The notes beneath the pieces are model-generated. The model ran no database searches. It worked only from the letters and a program-made list of their open reading frames with translations, and was not told the origin of the DNA. Positions 35,669 to 44,830 of a DNA stretch of 64,000 nt are shown piece by piece. Positions within the stretch are counted from its first letter, which is position 1; every line of letters begins with the position of its first letter. Source of the stretch: Tenacibaculum agarivorans (GTDB lineage: Bacteria; Bacteroidota; Bacteroidia; Flavobacteriales; Flavobacteriaceae); the NCBI RefSeq assembly GCF_001936575.1, contig NZ_MSMP01000001.1, forward strand, positions 1-64,000, in the 5' to 3' direction. The position numbers and the translations under genes were made by a program.

Positions 35669-36169
35669 ATGTCTGAAGAAAATAAAAATTTAGAAGATCA
35701 TGCAAATGATGCTGCTGAGCATGTTGAAAATACAGCAAGTGAAACTACTGAAGAAACTACAAATACAGCTAAAGAAGCTTTTGATACTGCCGCTGATAAA
35801 GCTACTGAATTAGCTGGTGAAGCGAAAGAAGCTTTCAATGATGCGAAAGAAAAAGCTGGAGAATATGCTAAGGTTGCTGAAGAAAAAATCTCAGAATTTG
35901 CTGGTGATGCAGGTGAAAAATTAGCGGATTTAGCTGATGATGCTAAGGATGCTTTTAATGATGTAAAAGAAAAAGTTAGCGAATTACTAGCTAGTGAAGA
36001 AGCCCAAAACATTAAAAATAAAGCTAATGAGTTTGCAAAAGAAGCTAAAGAAACTTTAGATGACGTAGCTGAAAAAGCTGCAGATTTTGCAGAAGATGCA
36101 GCAGAGGAAATAAAAGAAGCTAAAGGAAAAACAAAGAATTTCTTCCAACGATTATTCGGAAAGAAATAA
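35669..36169 (+). CDS. LEA-like/apolipoprotein-like repeat protein
   Basis: 166 residues, highly acidic and Ala/Glu/Lys/Asp-rich. It has repeated 11-residue-like amphipathic helical units (AKEAFDTAADKA, AKEAFNDAKEKA, AKDAFNDVKEKV, AKETLDDVAEKA), the style of group 3 late-embryogenesis-abundant proteins. There is no signal peptide and no Cys or Trp. The C-terminal KTKNFFQRLFGKK is basic and aromatic and could dock to a membrane or partner. A desiccation, freezing or osmotic protection role is inferred from composition. Confidence 0.8.
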   Translation: MSEENKNLEDHANDAAEHVENTASETTEETTNTAKEAFDTAADKATELAGEAKEAFNDAKEKAGEYAKVAEEKISEFAGDAGEKLADLADDAKDAFNDVKEKVSELLASEEAQNIKNKANEFAKEAKETLDDVAEKAADFAEDAAEEIKEAKGKTKNFFQRLFGKK

Positions 36170-36188
36170 GAAAGGTCTATAAAAATAA

Positions 36189-36217
36189 AAACTAATCCTT
36201 TTCAGGATTAGTTTTTT
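36189..36217. terminator. Bidirectional intrinsic terminator
   Basis: An 11-bp perfect stem (AAACTAATCCT/AGGATTAGTTT) with a short loop, a T-run on the right and an A-run on the left. It serves the convergent LEA-like and OmpA genes. Confidence 0.9.
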
Positions 36218-36238
36218 AAAGAAATTACACATTCTAAA

Positions 36239-37108
36239 CTATGGGGCGATAGTTTCTTCTTGAGCTAATAGTCCAAAGAATTTATCAAGATTTGGTAAAA
36301 TCACAATTCTTGTTCTACGGTTTCTAGCTCTGTTTTCTGAAGTAGAATTATCTACTAAAGGTATAGAACTCCCTCTACCAGCTGCAATTAATCTACTTGG
36401 TTCTACTTTATATTTTTTCTCTAATAATCTTACAATTGAAGTGGCTCTTTTCACACTTAAATCCCAGTTGTCCTGTAATACTGCATTGTTTATTGATCTA
36501 GAATCTGTATGACCTTCAATCATTACATCCATACTTGGTTCTGAGTTAATTACATCAGCTAATTTTTGGATTAATTTATACGCTTTTTTCTTTACTCTAT
36601 AACTTGCTGTGTTGAATAATAACTTATCAGAAACAGAAATCATTACTACAGTTTGATCAATATCTACATTAACATCCTCTGAACCTTCTAAATCAGAACT
36701 ATTAATAGATTTCTTTAAGTTATAGGCTATAGCAACGTCCATAGAATCTTTTAACGTTTTAGCATTAGCCAATTCAGCAGGATCAACTTTTGTTAAAGTT
36801 GCTCTCATTTTCTCTTTCATTGTATTAGAAATGACAGCATTTTTACCAACCATGTCTAATTTCACATTATTTTTAGCCTCAAGATCAGAATTGTAGTCTT
36901 TTAATGAATTTATCTTTTCATTATAGTTTTCTACTCTCTTTTCAATTTTTGCAAACTTCGCTTCTAACTCTTTCTTTTCAAAAGCAGTTTTCTGCAAATT
37001 CCCTTTTGTATCTTGGTATTGTTTTTCTAAAGCTAAATACTTCTTCTTAGAAACACAAGAAGAAAGTGACAACGTTAGCGCACTTAGAATTATAAAAGTT
37101 TTTCTCAT
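36239..37108 (-). CDS. OmpA-family peptidoglycan-binding lipoprotein
   Basis: 289 residues. Lipoprotein signal with lipobox LSSC (Cys about 18). A coiled-coil stretch follows (about 20-75; KKYLALEKQYQDTKGNLQKT onward). The C-terminal OmpA domain (about 150-275) has DVMIEGHTDSRSINN and NRARNRRTRIVILP. It anchors the outer membrane to peptidoglycan. The coiled coil and the absence of a beta-barrel distinguish it from true OmpA porins. Confidence 0.95.
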   Translation of the reverse strand: MRKTFIILSALTLSLSSCVSKKKYLALEKQYQDTKGNLQKTAFEKKELEAKFAKIEKRVENYNEKINSLKDYNSDLEAKNNVKLDMVGKNAVISNTMKEKMRATLTKVDPAELANAKTLKDSMDVAIAYNLKKSINSSDLEGSEDVNVDIDQTVVMISVSDKLLFNTASYRVKKKAYKLIQKLADVINSEPSMDVMIEGHTDSRSINNAVLQDNWDLSVKRATSIVRLLEKKYKVEPSRLIAAGRGSSIPLVDNSTSENRARNRRTRIVILPNLDKFFGLLAQEETIAP

Positions 37109-37171
37109 CTTAAATTAAATTTATTACTATTGGGTTAAAGAATAACGAAAAGCTTTTATAAATATTATGTA

Positions 37172-37200
37172 TAAAAAAAAGTGATCGTAATGATCACTTT
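37172..37200 (-). terminator. Intrinsic terminator of the olsF-like gene
   Basis: A 9-bp stem AAAGTGATC (37178-37186)/GATCACTTT (37192-37200), followed on the minus strand by T8. It begins 1 bp after the olsF-like stop. Confidence 0.9.
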
Positions 37201-37201
37201 A

Positions 37202-39016
37202 TTATTTATTTGCGTTTGCTTGGTTCTCTAAGGCTTTCCGTTCTAGTTCTGCTTGGAACTCTTCTAGAACTGGTTTCATTGTACTTTCAGGTATATCTGC
37301 AACCTTAATATACATCAAACCATCCACAGCATTATTAAATTTAGGATCTACATTAAACGCCACTAATCTTGCATTTTGTTTTACATATTTTTTTATTAAT
37401 ACTGGTATTCTTAATGCACCTGGCTCTATTTCATCAATAACTTTATCAAACTTATTCATATCTGACTGTGTAGCATCAAATACAAAATCTTTATCTCCAT
37501 CTTTCAGCTTTACTTTAAACTCTTTCTTAGGATGGATATACTGTGCTACATAAGGATCGTAATAATGAGACTTCATAAACTCAATCATTAACGATTTTGA
37601 GAAATCTGAAAATTGATTACTAATACTCACACCTCCCATTAAATATTTATGTTTAGGATAACGGAGTGTAATATGTATTATTCCTTTCCATAACAAAAAT
37701 AAGGGCATCGGTTTTTGCTGATAATCTTTAATAATGAAAGCTCTACCCATTTCTATGGTATTCTCCATCATTGGATACAACTCTGGTTCTATTTTAAACA
37801 GTGAATGTACATAGAAACCATTAATACCATAGCGTTTAAAAATTCCTTTACCAATCCCCATTCTATAGGCTCCCACTAATTTCTGGCTGTTGTTATCCCA
37901 CAAAATCAAATGGTGATAATACTTATCAAACTTATCTAAATCTATCGAATTGTTAGAACCTTCTCCAATTTCTCTAAACGTGATTTCTCTTAAACGACCT
38001 ATTTCATGTAATACATTTGGAATTTCTTTTGCCTCAGTAAAAAACACTTCATAGCTTTTACTCTCTAACAAACGTTTTCCTTTATCTCTAAGTCCGTCAA
38101 TTTCTTTAACAAATAACTCTGGATTTCTCTGTGAGCTTATTTTCTTTGCTTTTTTAGGTAATTTTAATTTTTCAGTAGAGATTAACTTCTGATTTTTTTC
38201 AAAAGGATTGGCTAGCATATATGTTTTCTTACGCAAGAACTCATAAAACGCAGGTGTCTCTTTATAATTATCTTGGTCTTTAACAGATATTGGTTTACCT
38301 ATCCTAACCTTAATTACTCTATTTTTTTGTGATAATAATTCTGAAGGAAGTTTTGCTGTTCGTAGTGTATCACTGATTCTTGATAACACATAGAAAAGTC
38401 TACTATTTTTAGCATGAAAATAGATAGGTATTACCGGCACTTTTGCTTTCTTGATTAATTTAACAGCGCCTTCTTCCCATTCTTTATCAACCATTAACTT
38501 TCCATCTCTATAGGTAGACACTTCTCCAGCAGGGAAAATACCTAAAGGCTTTCCTTCTCTTAAATGTAATAATGCATTTTTAATTCCTGCTACACTTGAT
38601 TTTGCATCTTTGTGTGTTTCAAAAGGATTTACGGGCATTACATAGGGCTTTAATGGCTCTATTCTGTGTAATAAAAAATTAGCAATAATCTTATAATCCG
38701 GTCTATGTTCAACTAATAAACGTAACAATAAAATACCGTCTATTCCTCCTAACGGGTGATTAGAAATGGTAATAAAAGGACCTTCTTTTGGAATACGTTT
38801 AAAATCTTCTTCAGGAATTTCAAATTCAATTTGGAATTCATCTAACAATCCTTTTAAAAAAGGAAGGTCATTTAAATGTTTATGTTTATTGTATACCTTA
38901 TTTGCAGTAGAGATTCGCAAAATCTTCATCAATAACCAGCCGATAAACGTACCCAAAAAACCTAGCTTATCAACTTTTATTGCTTTTGCGACTTCTTTTG
39001 ATGTAACTAAACCCAT
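37202..39016 (-). CDS. Fused bifunctional acyltransferase (OlsF/GlsF-like aminolipid synthase)
   Basis: 604 residues. The N-terminal half (about 60-290) is a PlsC-type O-acyltransferase with SNHPLGGIDGILLL (the variant HPxGGxDG active site of this family) and FPAGEVS. The C-terminal half (about 310-590) is an OlsB/hemolysin-like N-acyltransferase (LREITFREIGEG, VGAYRMGIGKGIF, GRAFI). This O-acyl plus N-acyl fusion matches OlsF, known to make ornithine lipids in Flavobacterium and Serratia; related Bacteroidota enzymes make glycine lipids. It is likely inner-membrane associated. The head-group amino acid cannot be told from sequence. Confidence 0.88.
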   Translation of the reverse strand: MGLVTSKEVAKAIKVDKLGFLGTFIGWLLMKILRISTANKVYNKHKHLNDLPFLKGLLDEFQIEFEIPEEDFKRIPKEGPFITISNHPLGGIDGILLLRLLVEHRPDYKIIANFLLHRIEPLKPYVMPVNPFETHKDAKSSVAGIKNALLHLREGKPLGIFPAGEVSTYRDGKLMVDKEWEEGAVKLIKKAKVPVIPIYFHAKNSRLFYVLSRISDTLRTAKLPSELLSQKNRVIKVRIGKPISVKDQDNYKETPAFYEFLRKKTYMLANPFEKNQKLISTEKLKLPKKAKKISSQRNPELFVKEIDGLRDKGKRLLESKSYEVFFTEAKEIPNVLHEIGRLREITFREIGEGSNNSIDLDKFDKYYHHLILWDNNSQKLVGAYRMGIGKGIFKRYGINGFYVHSLFKIEPELYPMMENTIEMGRAFIIKDYQQKPMPLFLLWKGIIHITLRYPKHKYLMGGVSISNQFSDFSKSLMIEFMKSHYYDPYVAQYIHPKKEFKVKLKDGDKDFVFDATQSDMNKFDKVIDEIEPGALRIPVLIKKYVKQNARLVAFNVDPKFNNAVDGLMYIKVADIPESTMKPVLEEFQAELERKALENQANANK

Positions 39017-39041
39017 AGTAAGTTTGGTTTTAACCTAACCG

Positions 39042-39049
39042 CAAATATA
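39042..39049 (-). promoter_or_regulatory. -7 promoter box (TATATTTG) for the olsF-like gene
   Basis: Exact TAnnTTTG on the minus strand, 25 bp before the ATG at 39016. It shows that the gene has its own promoter, separate from the aspartate kinase gene upstream. Confidence 0.6.
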
Positions 39050-39066
39050 TAAGAAAAATATGATGA

Positions 39067-40320
39067 TTATACGTTTTCTTGTATGACTAATTGCGCCGTT
39101 TCTGTATTAATCTGTCTAATAATAGCTTTACCTTTCTTTTTAATACTATCTAAAGCATCATCATTAAAATGTCTGATTGTATATAATGTAACATCTTTAT
39201 ATGACTTTATTTTAAAGGTTTCTTTTAAATCATTATAAAATTTATCAAAGCTATTGAACTTATCTTCAACACATACAGAAAAACTAATTGCTGAATTCTG
39301 AATTAAGTTCACTTTTAACTTATAATCGTGAAGCTTTTTAAATACATCACTAATATTATCTTCTACCATAAAAGAAAAATCTTTTGCTGCTACAGAAATC
39401 AAAATTTGATTTTTCTTTACAATATAACAGGGTACTTCAGGCTCAATTCCATTCGATTTTAACACGGTTGTTCCTGATCTATCTAAATCATCAAAAGAAC
39501 GAACATATAGTGGAATTTGTTTTTGCTCTAAAGGTTGAATTGTTTTTGGATGAATAACAGAAGCTCCATAAAATGCCATCTCAATAGCTTCGGTATATGA
39601 TATTTTTTGTAATAATTCTGTTTCAGTAAAAACTCTTGGGTCTGCATTTAAAACACCAGGCACATCCTTCCAAATGGTTACATTATCTGCTTCTAAACAA
39701 TACGCAAAAATACCCGCAGTGTAATCTGAACCTTCTCTACCTAATGTTGTAGTATATTCTCCATTATTCCCTAAAAAACCTTGCGTAATATTAAGTTTAG
39801 ATGTGTCTACTTTTTCCTTAATTATAGTTTCTGTAAGCTCCCAATTTACTTTTGCATCTCTATAATTACTATCTGTTTTAATATATTCACGAACATCTAA
39901 CCATTTATTTTCAATTCCTATTTTAGTTAAATACGCACTTACTATGGTAGTGGATAAAATTTCGCCAAAACCAACAATTTGATCGTAAACATAATCATAA
40001 TCATCAGAAGTATTAATTGCCATTCGGCCTGCTAACTCTCCAAATAAATAGGTAACTTCAGTATATACTTCATCTCCTTTTTCAAAAAGGCCATCTAACA
40101 TTTCAATATGAAAATCTTTTATGGCTTGTAATGCTGGTTTTACATCATCAGTTCCTTCTGTGTATGCTTTTATTAAACGTTCAAAAGCATTAGTCATCTT
40201 ACCCATAGCAGAAATTACTACTAACGTATTTTCTGTTCCTTGATGTTGTAAAACTCGTACAACGTTTCTTACGGCATCAGGACTTTTTACTGATGCTCCA
40301 CCAAACTTAAAAATTCTCAT
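39067..40320 (-). CDS. Aspartate kinase (housekeeping, monofunctional)
   Basis: 417 residues. The kinase domain has KFGGASVKS at the N-terminus and TTLGREGSDYTAGIF near 195, and ends about 290. An ACT-type regulatory region covers about 300-417. It feeds lysine, threonine and methionine synthesis. It is shorter than the cluster paralogue at 14298-15689 (463 residues) and clearly diverged from it. Its start overlaps the end of a GNAT gene by 14 bp, so the pair is co-transcribed. Confidence 0.95.
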   Translation of the reverse strand: MRIFKFGGASVKSPDAVRNVVRVLQHQGTENTLVVISAMGKMTNAFERLIKAYTEGTDDVKPALQAIKDFHIEMLDGLFEKGDEVYTEVTYLFGELAGRMAINTSDDYDYVYDQIVGFGEILSTTIVSAYLTKIGIENKWLDVREYIKTDSNYRDAKVNWELTETIIKEKVDTSKLNITQGFLGNNGEYTTTLGREGSDYTAGIFAYCLEADNVTIWKDVPGVLNADPRVFTETELLQKISYTEAIEMAFYGASVIHPKTIQPLEQKQIPLYVRSFDDLDRSGTTVLKSNGIEPEVPCYIVKKNQILISVAAKDFSFMVEDNISDVFKKLHDYKLKVNLIQNSAISFSVCVEDKFNSFDKFYNDLKETFKIKSYKDVTLYTIRHFNDDALDSIKKKGKAIIRQINTETAQLVIQENV

Positions 40321-40792
40321 TTATAAATTTTTCTAAATTTTGTTCATTCATTTGAGCTACGTTCCAATCTCTTAAAACATTCGCCCCACTATTTTCGTAA
40401 AAGGTAATAGCACTCGTATTCCAATCTAACACTTCCCATGCTACCCTTTTATATCCGTTTTCATACGCATATTTTAGTACCGCACTATATAAAGCTTTTC
40501 CTGCACCAATTCCTCTTTTTTCTTGAGTTACCATTAAGTCCTCTAAATGAATTGCTTTTCCTTTCCATGTAGAATAACGCTCATAAAATAAAGCCATTCC
40601 TATAATAGTACCATCCTCTTGTTCTGCAACAAACGTATTGAATCTTGGATCTTTTGAAAATCCATCAGACTCTAAATCTTTAACCGATACTTCTACAGCA
40701 TCAGGTTCTTTTTCAAAAACAGCTAATTCCACAATTAAATTGTGAATAGACTCTGCATCTTTTAATTCTCCTTTACGAATATGGAAACTCAT
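40307..40792 (-). CDS. GNAT-family N-acetyltransferase
   Basis: 161 residues, a diamine/spermidine-acetyltransferase-like GNAT. The N-terminal substrate region is IRKGELKDAESIHNLIVELA. The acetyl-CoA loop is VTQEKRGIGAGKALYSAV (about 92-109), followed by WEVLDWNTSAITFYENSGA. This form is often annotated as GCN5-related or SSAT-like; the substrate is unknown. A -7 box lies 17 bp upstream. Confidence 0.92.
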   Translation of the reverse strand: MSFHIRKGELKDAESIHNLIVELAVFEKEPDAVEVSVKDLESDGFSKDPRFNTFVAEQEDGTIIGMALFYERYSTWKGKAIHLEDLMVTQEKRGIGAGKALYSAVLKYAYENGYKRVAWEVLDWNTSAITFYENSGANVLRDWNVAQMNEQNLEKFINENF

Positions 40793-40808
40793 TTCTTAAA
40801 TTTTTCAA

Positions 40809-40816
40809 CAAAAATA
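40809..40816 (-). promoter_or_regulatory. -7 promoter box (TATTTTTG) for the GNAT-aspartate kinase operon
   Basis: TAnnTTTG on the minus strand, 17 bp before the ATG at 40792. Confidence 0.55.
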
Positions 40817-40981
40817 GGCTTTATAGTACCCTTTTAAAAAAAATTACAAATTACAACACATCACATTGTTTTGTTGATTTTTTTCAAGAAAAAAATGAAT
40901 TGAAAGATTTCAATACTAAAACGTTGTAGTTCTATAATAAAGTTGTCATCTTTGCAAATAGATATAAATTATGCATTCTTT

Positions 40982-41992
40982 ATGGCTAAAAAAAATCAAA
41001 CGCTAGGTGAGTTTATCATCGAAAATCAAGCTTCTTTTAAATATACTTCAGGAGAATTATCTAGATTAATCAACTCTATTCGTTTAGCAGCTAAAGTTGT
41101 TAACCATGAAGTTAACAAAGCTGGTTTAGTTGATATAATTGGAGCCGCTGGAGAAACTAATATTCAGGGGGAAGATCAGCAAAAATTAGATGTTTATGCT
41201 AATGATAAGTTTATTCAAACCTTAACGAATAGAAATATTGTTTGTGGTATTGCCAGTGAAGAAGAAGATGATTTTATTGTAGTCAATAGTCAAGATGAGA
41301 ATCATCAAAATAAATATGTCGTTTTAATAGATCCTTTAGACGGATCTTCTAATATAGATGTAAATGTTTCTGTAGGTACTATTTTTTCTATTTATAGAAG
41401 AGTAACTCCTGTTGGAACTCCTGTTAAAAAAGAAGATTTTTTACAAAAAGGAAGTGAGCAAGTTGCTGCGGGTTATGTAGTCTACGGTACTTCAACTATG
41501 CTAGTATATACCACCGGAGATGGTGTAAATGGATTTACATTAAACCCAGCAATTGGAACTTTTTACCTTTCACACCCTAATATGCAGTTTCCATTAGATG
41601 GAAAAATTTATTCTGTAAATGAAGGAAATTATATTCATTTTCCTTTAGGTGTAAAAAAATATATAAAATACTGTCAAGAAGAAGAAGGAGACAGACCTTA
41701 CACTAGTAGATATATTGGTTCTTTGGTTTCAGATTTTCATAGAAATATGATTAAAGGTGGTATTTATATGTATCCTAAGAGTTCTAAAAATGAAAAAGGA
41801 AAACTTCGTTTATTATACGAATGCAATCCTATGGCTTTTTTAGCTGAACAAGCTAATGGTAAAGCTAGTGATGGTTTTGCTAGAATATTAGATATTCAAC
41901 CTACTGAATTACACGAAAGAGTTCCTTTTTTCTGTGGAAGTAGAAATATGGTTGAAAAGGCGGAAGAGTTTATGCGAGAATTTTCTGAATAG
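40982..41992 (+). CDS. fbp: Fructose-1,6-bisphosphatase, class I
   Basis: 336 residues from ATG 40982 ([11 protein letters not shown]). An upstream TTG-start reading at 40943 would begin inside the promoter region (CATCTTTG at about 40947-40954), so I reject it. It hydrolyses fructose-1,6-bisphosphate in gluconeogenesis. Metal-binding core [19 protein letters not shown] (about 115-133), SEEEDD, and [14 protein letters not shown] with GGIYMYP for phosphate binding. Ends at a strong terminator. Confidence 0.97.
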   Translation: MAKKNQTLGEFIIENQASFKYTSGELSRLINSIRLAAKVVNHEVNKAGLVDIIGAAGETNIQGEDQQKLDVYANDKFIQTLTNRNIVCGIASEEEDDFIVVNSQDENHQNKYVVLIDPLDGSSNIDVNVSVGTIFSIYRRVTPVGTPVKKEDFLQKGSEQVAAGYVVYGTSTMLVYTTGDGVNGFTLNPAIGTFYLSHPNMQFPLDGKIYSVNEGNYIHFPLGVKKYIKYCQEEEGDRPYTSRYIGSLVSDFHRNMIKGGIYMYPKSSKNEKGKLRLLYECNPMAFLAEQANGKASDGFARILDIQPTELHERVPFFCGSRNMVEKAEEFMREFSE

Positions 41993-42040
41993 CTAGAAAT
42001 AGTATTGTTATAAGATAATCTTATCTTCATATAAAAAATC

Positions 42041-42074
42041 AAATAGGACTACTTGTTGTTAGTCCTATTTTTTT
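42041..42074 (+). terminator. Intrinsic terminator after fbp
   Basis: An 11-bp stem AAATAGGACTA/TAGTCCTATTT (42041-42051, 42060-42070) with a T-run. Confidence 0.9.
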
Positions 42075-42120
42075 ATGGTAAATTCGTACTTGTTAATTAG
42101 TAATCAAATAAACAAAAATT

Positions 42121-42729
42121 ATGGCTTTTGAATTACCAGAATTAGGATACGCTTACGACGCGTTAGAACCAAATATAGATGCAAGAACTATGGAGATTCA
42201 CCACTCTAAGCATCATAACGGATATACAAACAAATTAAATGCTGCCATTGAAGGTACTGACTTAGACGGAAAATCTATAGAAGATATTTTAACTAATTTA
42301 GATATGAGTAATGCAGCTGTTCGTAATAATGGTGGTGGTTTTTATAATCACTCTTTATTCTGGACTGTTATGAATCCTGAAGATAGAGGATATTTATCTG
42401 GAGAATTAAAAGATGCTATTGAGGCTGAATTTGGTTCAAAAGAAGCTTTCATTGAAGCTTTCTCTAAAGCTGCTGCTACACAATTTGGTTCAGGATGGGC
42501 TTGGTTATGTGTACACAAAGGAGGTAAAGTTGAGGTATGTTCTACACCAAATCAAGATAATCCATTAATGCCAGGTGTTACTTGTGGAGGAACTCCTATT
42601 TTAGGATTAGATGTTTGGGAACATGCTTACTACTTAAACTATCAAAACAGAAGACCAGATTATATTGATGCTTTCTTTAAAGTGATCAACTGGAATGAAG
42701 TTGAAAGAAGATACGCTGAAGCAAAATAA
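42121..42729 (+). CDS. Superoxide dismutase, Fe/Mn family
   Basis: 202 residues, the usual length. Metal ligands are recognisable: His in [16 protein letters not shown] (about 27), His in [16 protein letters not shown] (about 78), and Asp and His in [21 protein letters not shown] (about 163, 167). Metal choice (Fe or Mn) cannot be read securely. No signal peptide, so cytosolic. Ends at a terminator shared with the convergent thioesterase gene. Confidence 0.97.
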   Translation: MAFELPELGYAYDALEPNIDARTMEIHHSKHHNGYTNKLNAAIEGTDLDGKSIEDILTNLDMSNAAVRNNGGGFYNHSLFWTVMNPEDRGYLSGELKDAIEAEFGSKEAFIEAFSKAAATQFGSGWAWLCVHKGGKVEVCSTPNQDNPLMPGVTCGGTPILGLDVWEHAYYLNYQNRRPDYIDAFFKVINWNEVERRYAEAK

Positions 42730-42760
42730 GTTTCAACTCAAAATTCTTAATAAATTAAAA

Positions 42761-42788
42761 AGCACCCTAGAACGGGTGCTTTTTTTTG
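42761..42788. terminator. Bidirectional terminator between sod and thioesterase genes
   Basis: Stem AGCACCC/GGGTGCT (42761-42767, 42774-42780) with T8 on the right and an A-rich left flank. Confidence 0.88.
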
Positions 42789-42789
42789 C

Positions 42790-43272
42790 TTATACTTTTT
42801 CAAATCGTAAGTTTTTTACCCTTTTTTCGAAGTTTGTTTGTTTAACTGGTAAAACGACCTTCCTAAAAAGTTCAAGCAAGTCTTCAGTGTGTTTTTCTGA
42901 AGACAACTGTAACAAATTAAAATACACAAATGAACTCCACATTACTGCTTTGAGTTCAGTCTTTGATTCATTTAACATCCGTATTTCTACGTGTAATCTT
43001 TTATCACTATAACTTATTAATTGCGATTGTATTGTAACTGTTTCCATAAGAACAGCTGGTTTTATATAAGCAATTTGATGTGATGAAACCACCCAACTTT
43101 TTCCAGTTTCATTTCCGTGCTTATAAATATCCAAATCATAATTTGATATAATTTGGTCTTCTCTAGCATTAATTAAATAATTAAAATATGCCGCATTATT
43201 TAGATGATTGAATGGATCACAATCTTGAAATCTAATCTTAGTTGTACTTTCTAATAGTTTTGGTAATTCCAT
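42790..43272 (-). CDS. Acyl-CoA thioesterase, 4HBT hot-dog family
   Basis: 160 residues with a hot-dog thioesterase pattern: TKIRFQDCDPFNHLNNAAYFNYLINAREDQ, in which the Asp (about 19) and the HLNN turn correspond to the 4HBT active-site region. The substrate is probably a medium/long acyl- or aryl-CoA. A palindrome at 43284-43299, 12 bp upstream, is identical to one in front of the TetR gene next to it, so it is probably a direct target of that repressor. Confidence 0.9.
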   Translation of the reverse strand: MELPKLLESTTKIRFQDCDPFNHLNNAAYFNYLINAREDQIISNYDLDIYKHGNETGKSWVVSSHQIAYIKPAVLMETVTIQSQLISYSDKRLHVEIRMLNESKTELKAVMWSSFVYFNLLQLSSEKHTEDLLELFRKVVLPVKQTNFEKRVKNLRFEKV

Positions 43273-43283
43273 AGTTTTTGATT

Positions 43284-43299
43284 TATACCAAACGGTATA
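43284..43299. promoter_or_regulatory. Palindromic TetR-type operator, copy 1
   Basis: TATACCAAACGGTATA: 6-bp arms TATACC/GGTATA around AAAC, 12 bp upstream of the thioesterase start. An identical element is at 43937-43952. Confidence 0.75.
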
Positions 43300-43316
43300 T
43301 TTTTATATAAAAAAAT

Positions 43317-43913
43317 TTATTTTTGTCTTAATTCATTTAAAATAATATGTTTCATAATATGTGACATATCTAAAAGATAGCTTTCATCTTTCATAATATG
43401 CGACATATATACCGCTCCTTCAATCATATAAAAGAAACGCTTGGCATATACTTCACTATCTATAGTTTCTTTTATTTGTTGCTCTTGTTTTCCTTTATCT
43501 ATAAGTTTAATAAATTGATTTAAAATCCTTTTATTATATGATCGTACTAAATTAGAAATGGAATGTTTTTGATTTTCTGCATCAACACCTGTATTTAATA
43601 TTGGACATCCTCCAAATTTTTTACTGTAGTTGTAATAATTTTTGTAGAATCTAGTAATATTAATCAACATATCTAAAGGTGTTTCTCCTTGGTCTACAAA
43701 AGCATTTAAATCTCTTAGAACAGTTCTTACACTATACCGAAAAGCTTCTATAGCCAACTCTTCTTTATTTTCAAAATGACCATAAATGGCTCCTTTGGTT
43801 AATCCTGCAGCTTGTGTAATTTTAGATAAGCTCATTGCAGAATAACCTGTTCTATTAAAAATAGGAGCAACTGTTTCAATGATATGTAATTTTGTTCTTT
43901 CTGATTTTAACAT
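43317..43913 (-). CDS. TetR/AcrR-family transcriptional regulator
   Basis: 198 residues. The N-terminal HTH (about 8-54) reads IIETVAPIFNRTGYSAMSLS, then AAGLTKGAIYGHFENKEELA. The C-terminal ligand domain resembles YxaF/LmrA or FadR-like TetR proteins. The palindrome TATACCAAACGGTATA lies 24 bp upstream of its start and again before the downstream thioesterase gene. This is good evidence for autoregulation and control of that gene, perhaps in response to an acyl-CoA or aromatic ligand. Confidence 0.95.
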   Translation of the reverse strand: MLKSERTKLHIIETVAPIFNRTGYSAMSLSKITQAAGLTKGAIYGHFENKEELAIEAFRYSVRTVLRDLNAFVDQGETPLDMLINITRFYKNYYNYSKKFGGCPILNTGVDAENQKHSISNLVRSYNKRILNQFIKLIDKGKQEQQIKETIDSEVYAKRFFYMIEGAVYMSHIMKDESYLLDMSHIMKHIILNELRQK

Positions 43914-43936
43914 CCGATGTAAATATATATAAAAAA

Positions 43937-43952
43937 TATACCAAACGGTATA
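43937..43952. promoter_or_regulatory. Palindromic TetR-type operator, copy 2
   Basis: Identical 16-bp element to 43284-43299, here 24 bp before the TetR start and 5 bp after the GNAT stop. Confidence 0.75.
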
Positions 43953-43956
43953 TTTT

Positions 43957-44421
43957 TTATGTTAAATTCCACATAAAGCGCTTTTTACTGAGTTTTTTAG
44001 CGCCTAATTTTTCGTAAAATGCTATCGCATTTGTATTAAAATCGGGAGTTTGCCACTGTAGTATTTCACAATTTTCTGCTAATGCAAAAACTTTAATTGC
44101 ACTCATTATTTTTTTACCTAGTCCTTTTCCTCTAACCTCTTCTTTCAAATACAAGCAATCTAAATACATATAAAAAGCAGCGCCCCAAGTAGAAAATTGT
44201 TTACAAAAAGTAGCGTAACCCACCAATATATTGGATTGTTCAACTACCCAACAATGTATGTTATGCGTAGAATCTAAAAAACAATTAGAAACTAATGCCA
44301 ATTTTTTTTCATCTTTTATTTCTGTTCTTTCATGAATAGCATGAGCTTTACATAACTCAATAAGCTGTGCTATGTCTTTTTCTTTAAAATTTCTAATGCT
44401 TATATCTTTAACTTTTAACAT
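43957..44421 (-). CDS. GNAT-family N-acetyltransferase
   Basis: 154 residues. Acetyl-CoA motif LKEEVRGKGLGKKIMSAI (about 91-108), then LQWQTPDFNTNAIAFYEKLGAKK, typical of GCN5-related transferases. N-terminal ISIRNFKEKDIAQLIELCKA. Substrate unknown. Its start overlaps the rhodanese gene by 7 bp, so they form a two-gene operon transcribed toward the TetR gene. Confidence 0.92.
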   Translation of the reverse strand: MLKVKDISIRNFKEKDIAQLIELCKAHAIHERTEIKDEKKLALVSNCFLDSTHNIHCWVVEQSNILVGYATFCKQFSTWGAAFYMYLDCLYLKEEVRGKGLGKKIMSAIKVFALAENCEILQWQTPDFNTNAIAFYEKLGAKKLSKKRFMWNLT

Positions 44422-44804
44422 GCACAGACAAATTCACTTCCTGAATTTGCTTCTTTCCCTTCTGTAGCATAGCCATCAAATTTCCACCATTCTAAACCTC
44501 CAATTAATTCCATAGTTTTAAAGCCTAACTGTGTCAATTTTAAAGCTCCTTTTGTTGACGCATTACAGCCGATTCCATCACAATAGCAAACATATATTTT
44601 AGATCTATCTAAATGTTTAGTGCTTTCTTCTGTCATTTCCCGATGTGGTAAATTAATTGCCATTGGAATATGTTCTCTCTCAAATCCAAAAAATTGTCTT
44701 GCATCTACAGCAATATAATCTGTACTTTTTTCAAAAGCTTCGAATAAATCTGAAGGATCCATTTCATATGCTAGTTTCGCTTCGTAAAATTCAATTTGTG
44801 TCAT
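44415..44804 (-). CDS. Single-domain rhodanese-like sulfurtransferase
   Basis: 129 residues, a single rhodanese domain. IAVDARQFFGFEREHIPMAINLPH is the conserved entry, and the active-site loop is VCYCDGIGCNASTKGA (candidate catalytic Cys in the YCDGIGC segment). Moves sulfane sulfur to an unknown acceptor. A Cys-rich tail (EFVCAC) is unusual and could bind metal or take part in thiol chemistry. Translation of the GNAT gene is coupled to it. Confidence 0.9.
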   Translation of the reverse strand: MTQIEFYEAKLAYEMDPSDLFEAFEKSTDYIAVDARQFFGFEREHIPMAINLPHREMTEESTKHLDRSKIYVCYCDGIGCNASTKGALKLTQLGFKTMELIGGLEWWKFDGYATEGKEANSGSEFVCAC

Positions 44805-44830
44805 ATCTAAATTATTTTAATTATTTGTTA

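Noticed and set aside
40943..40981. Longer fructose-bisphosphatase from a TTG at 40943
   Set aside because: It overlaps the promoter-like CATCTTTG and adds residues not expected in the family; ATG 40982 is preferred.
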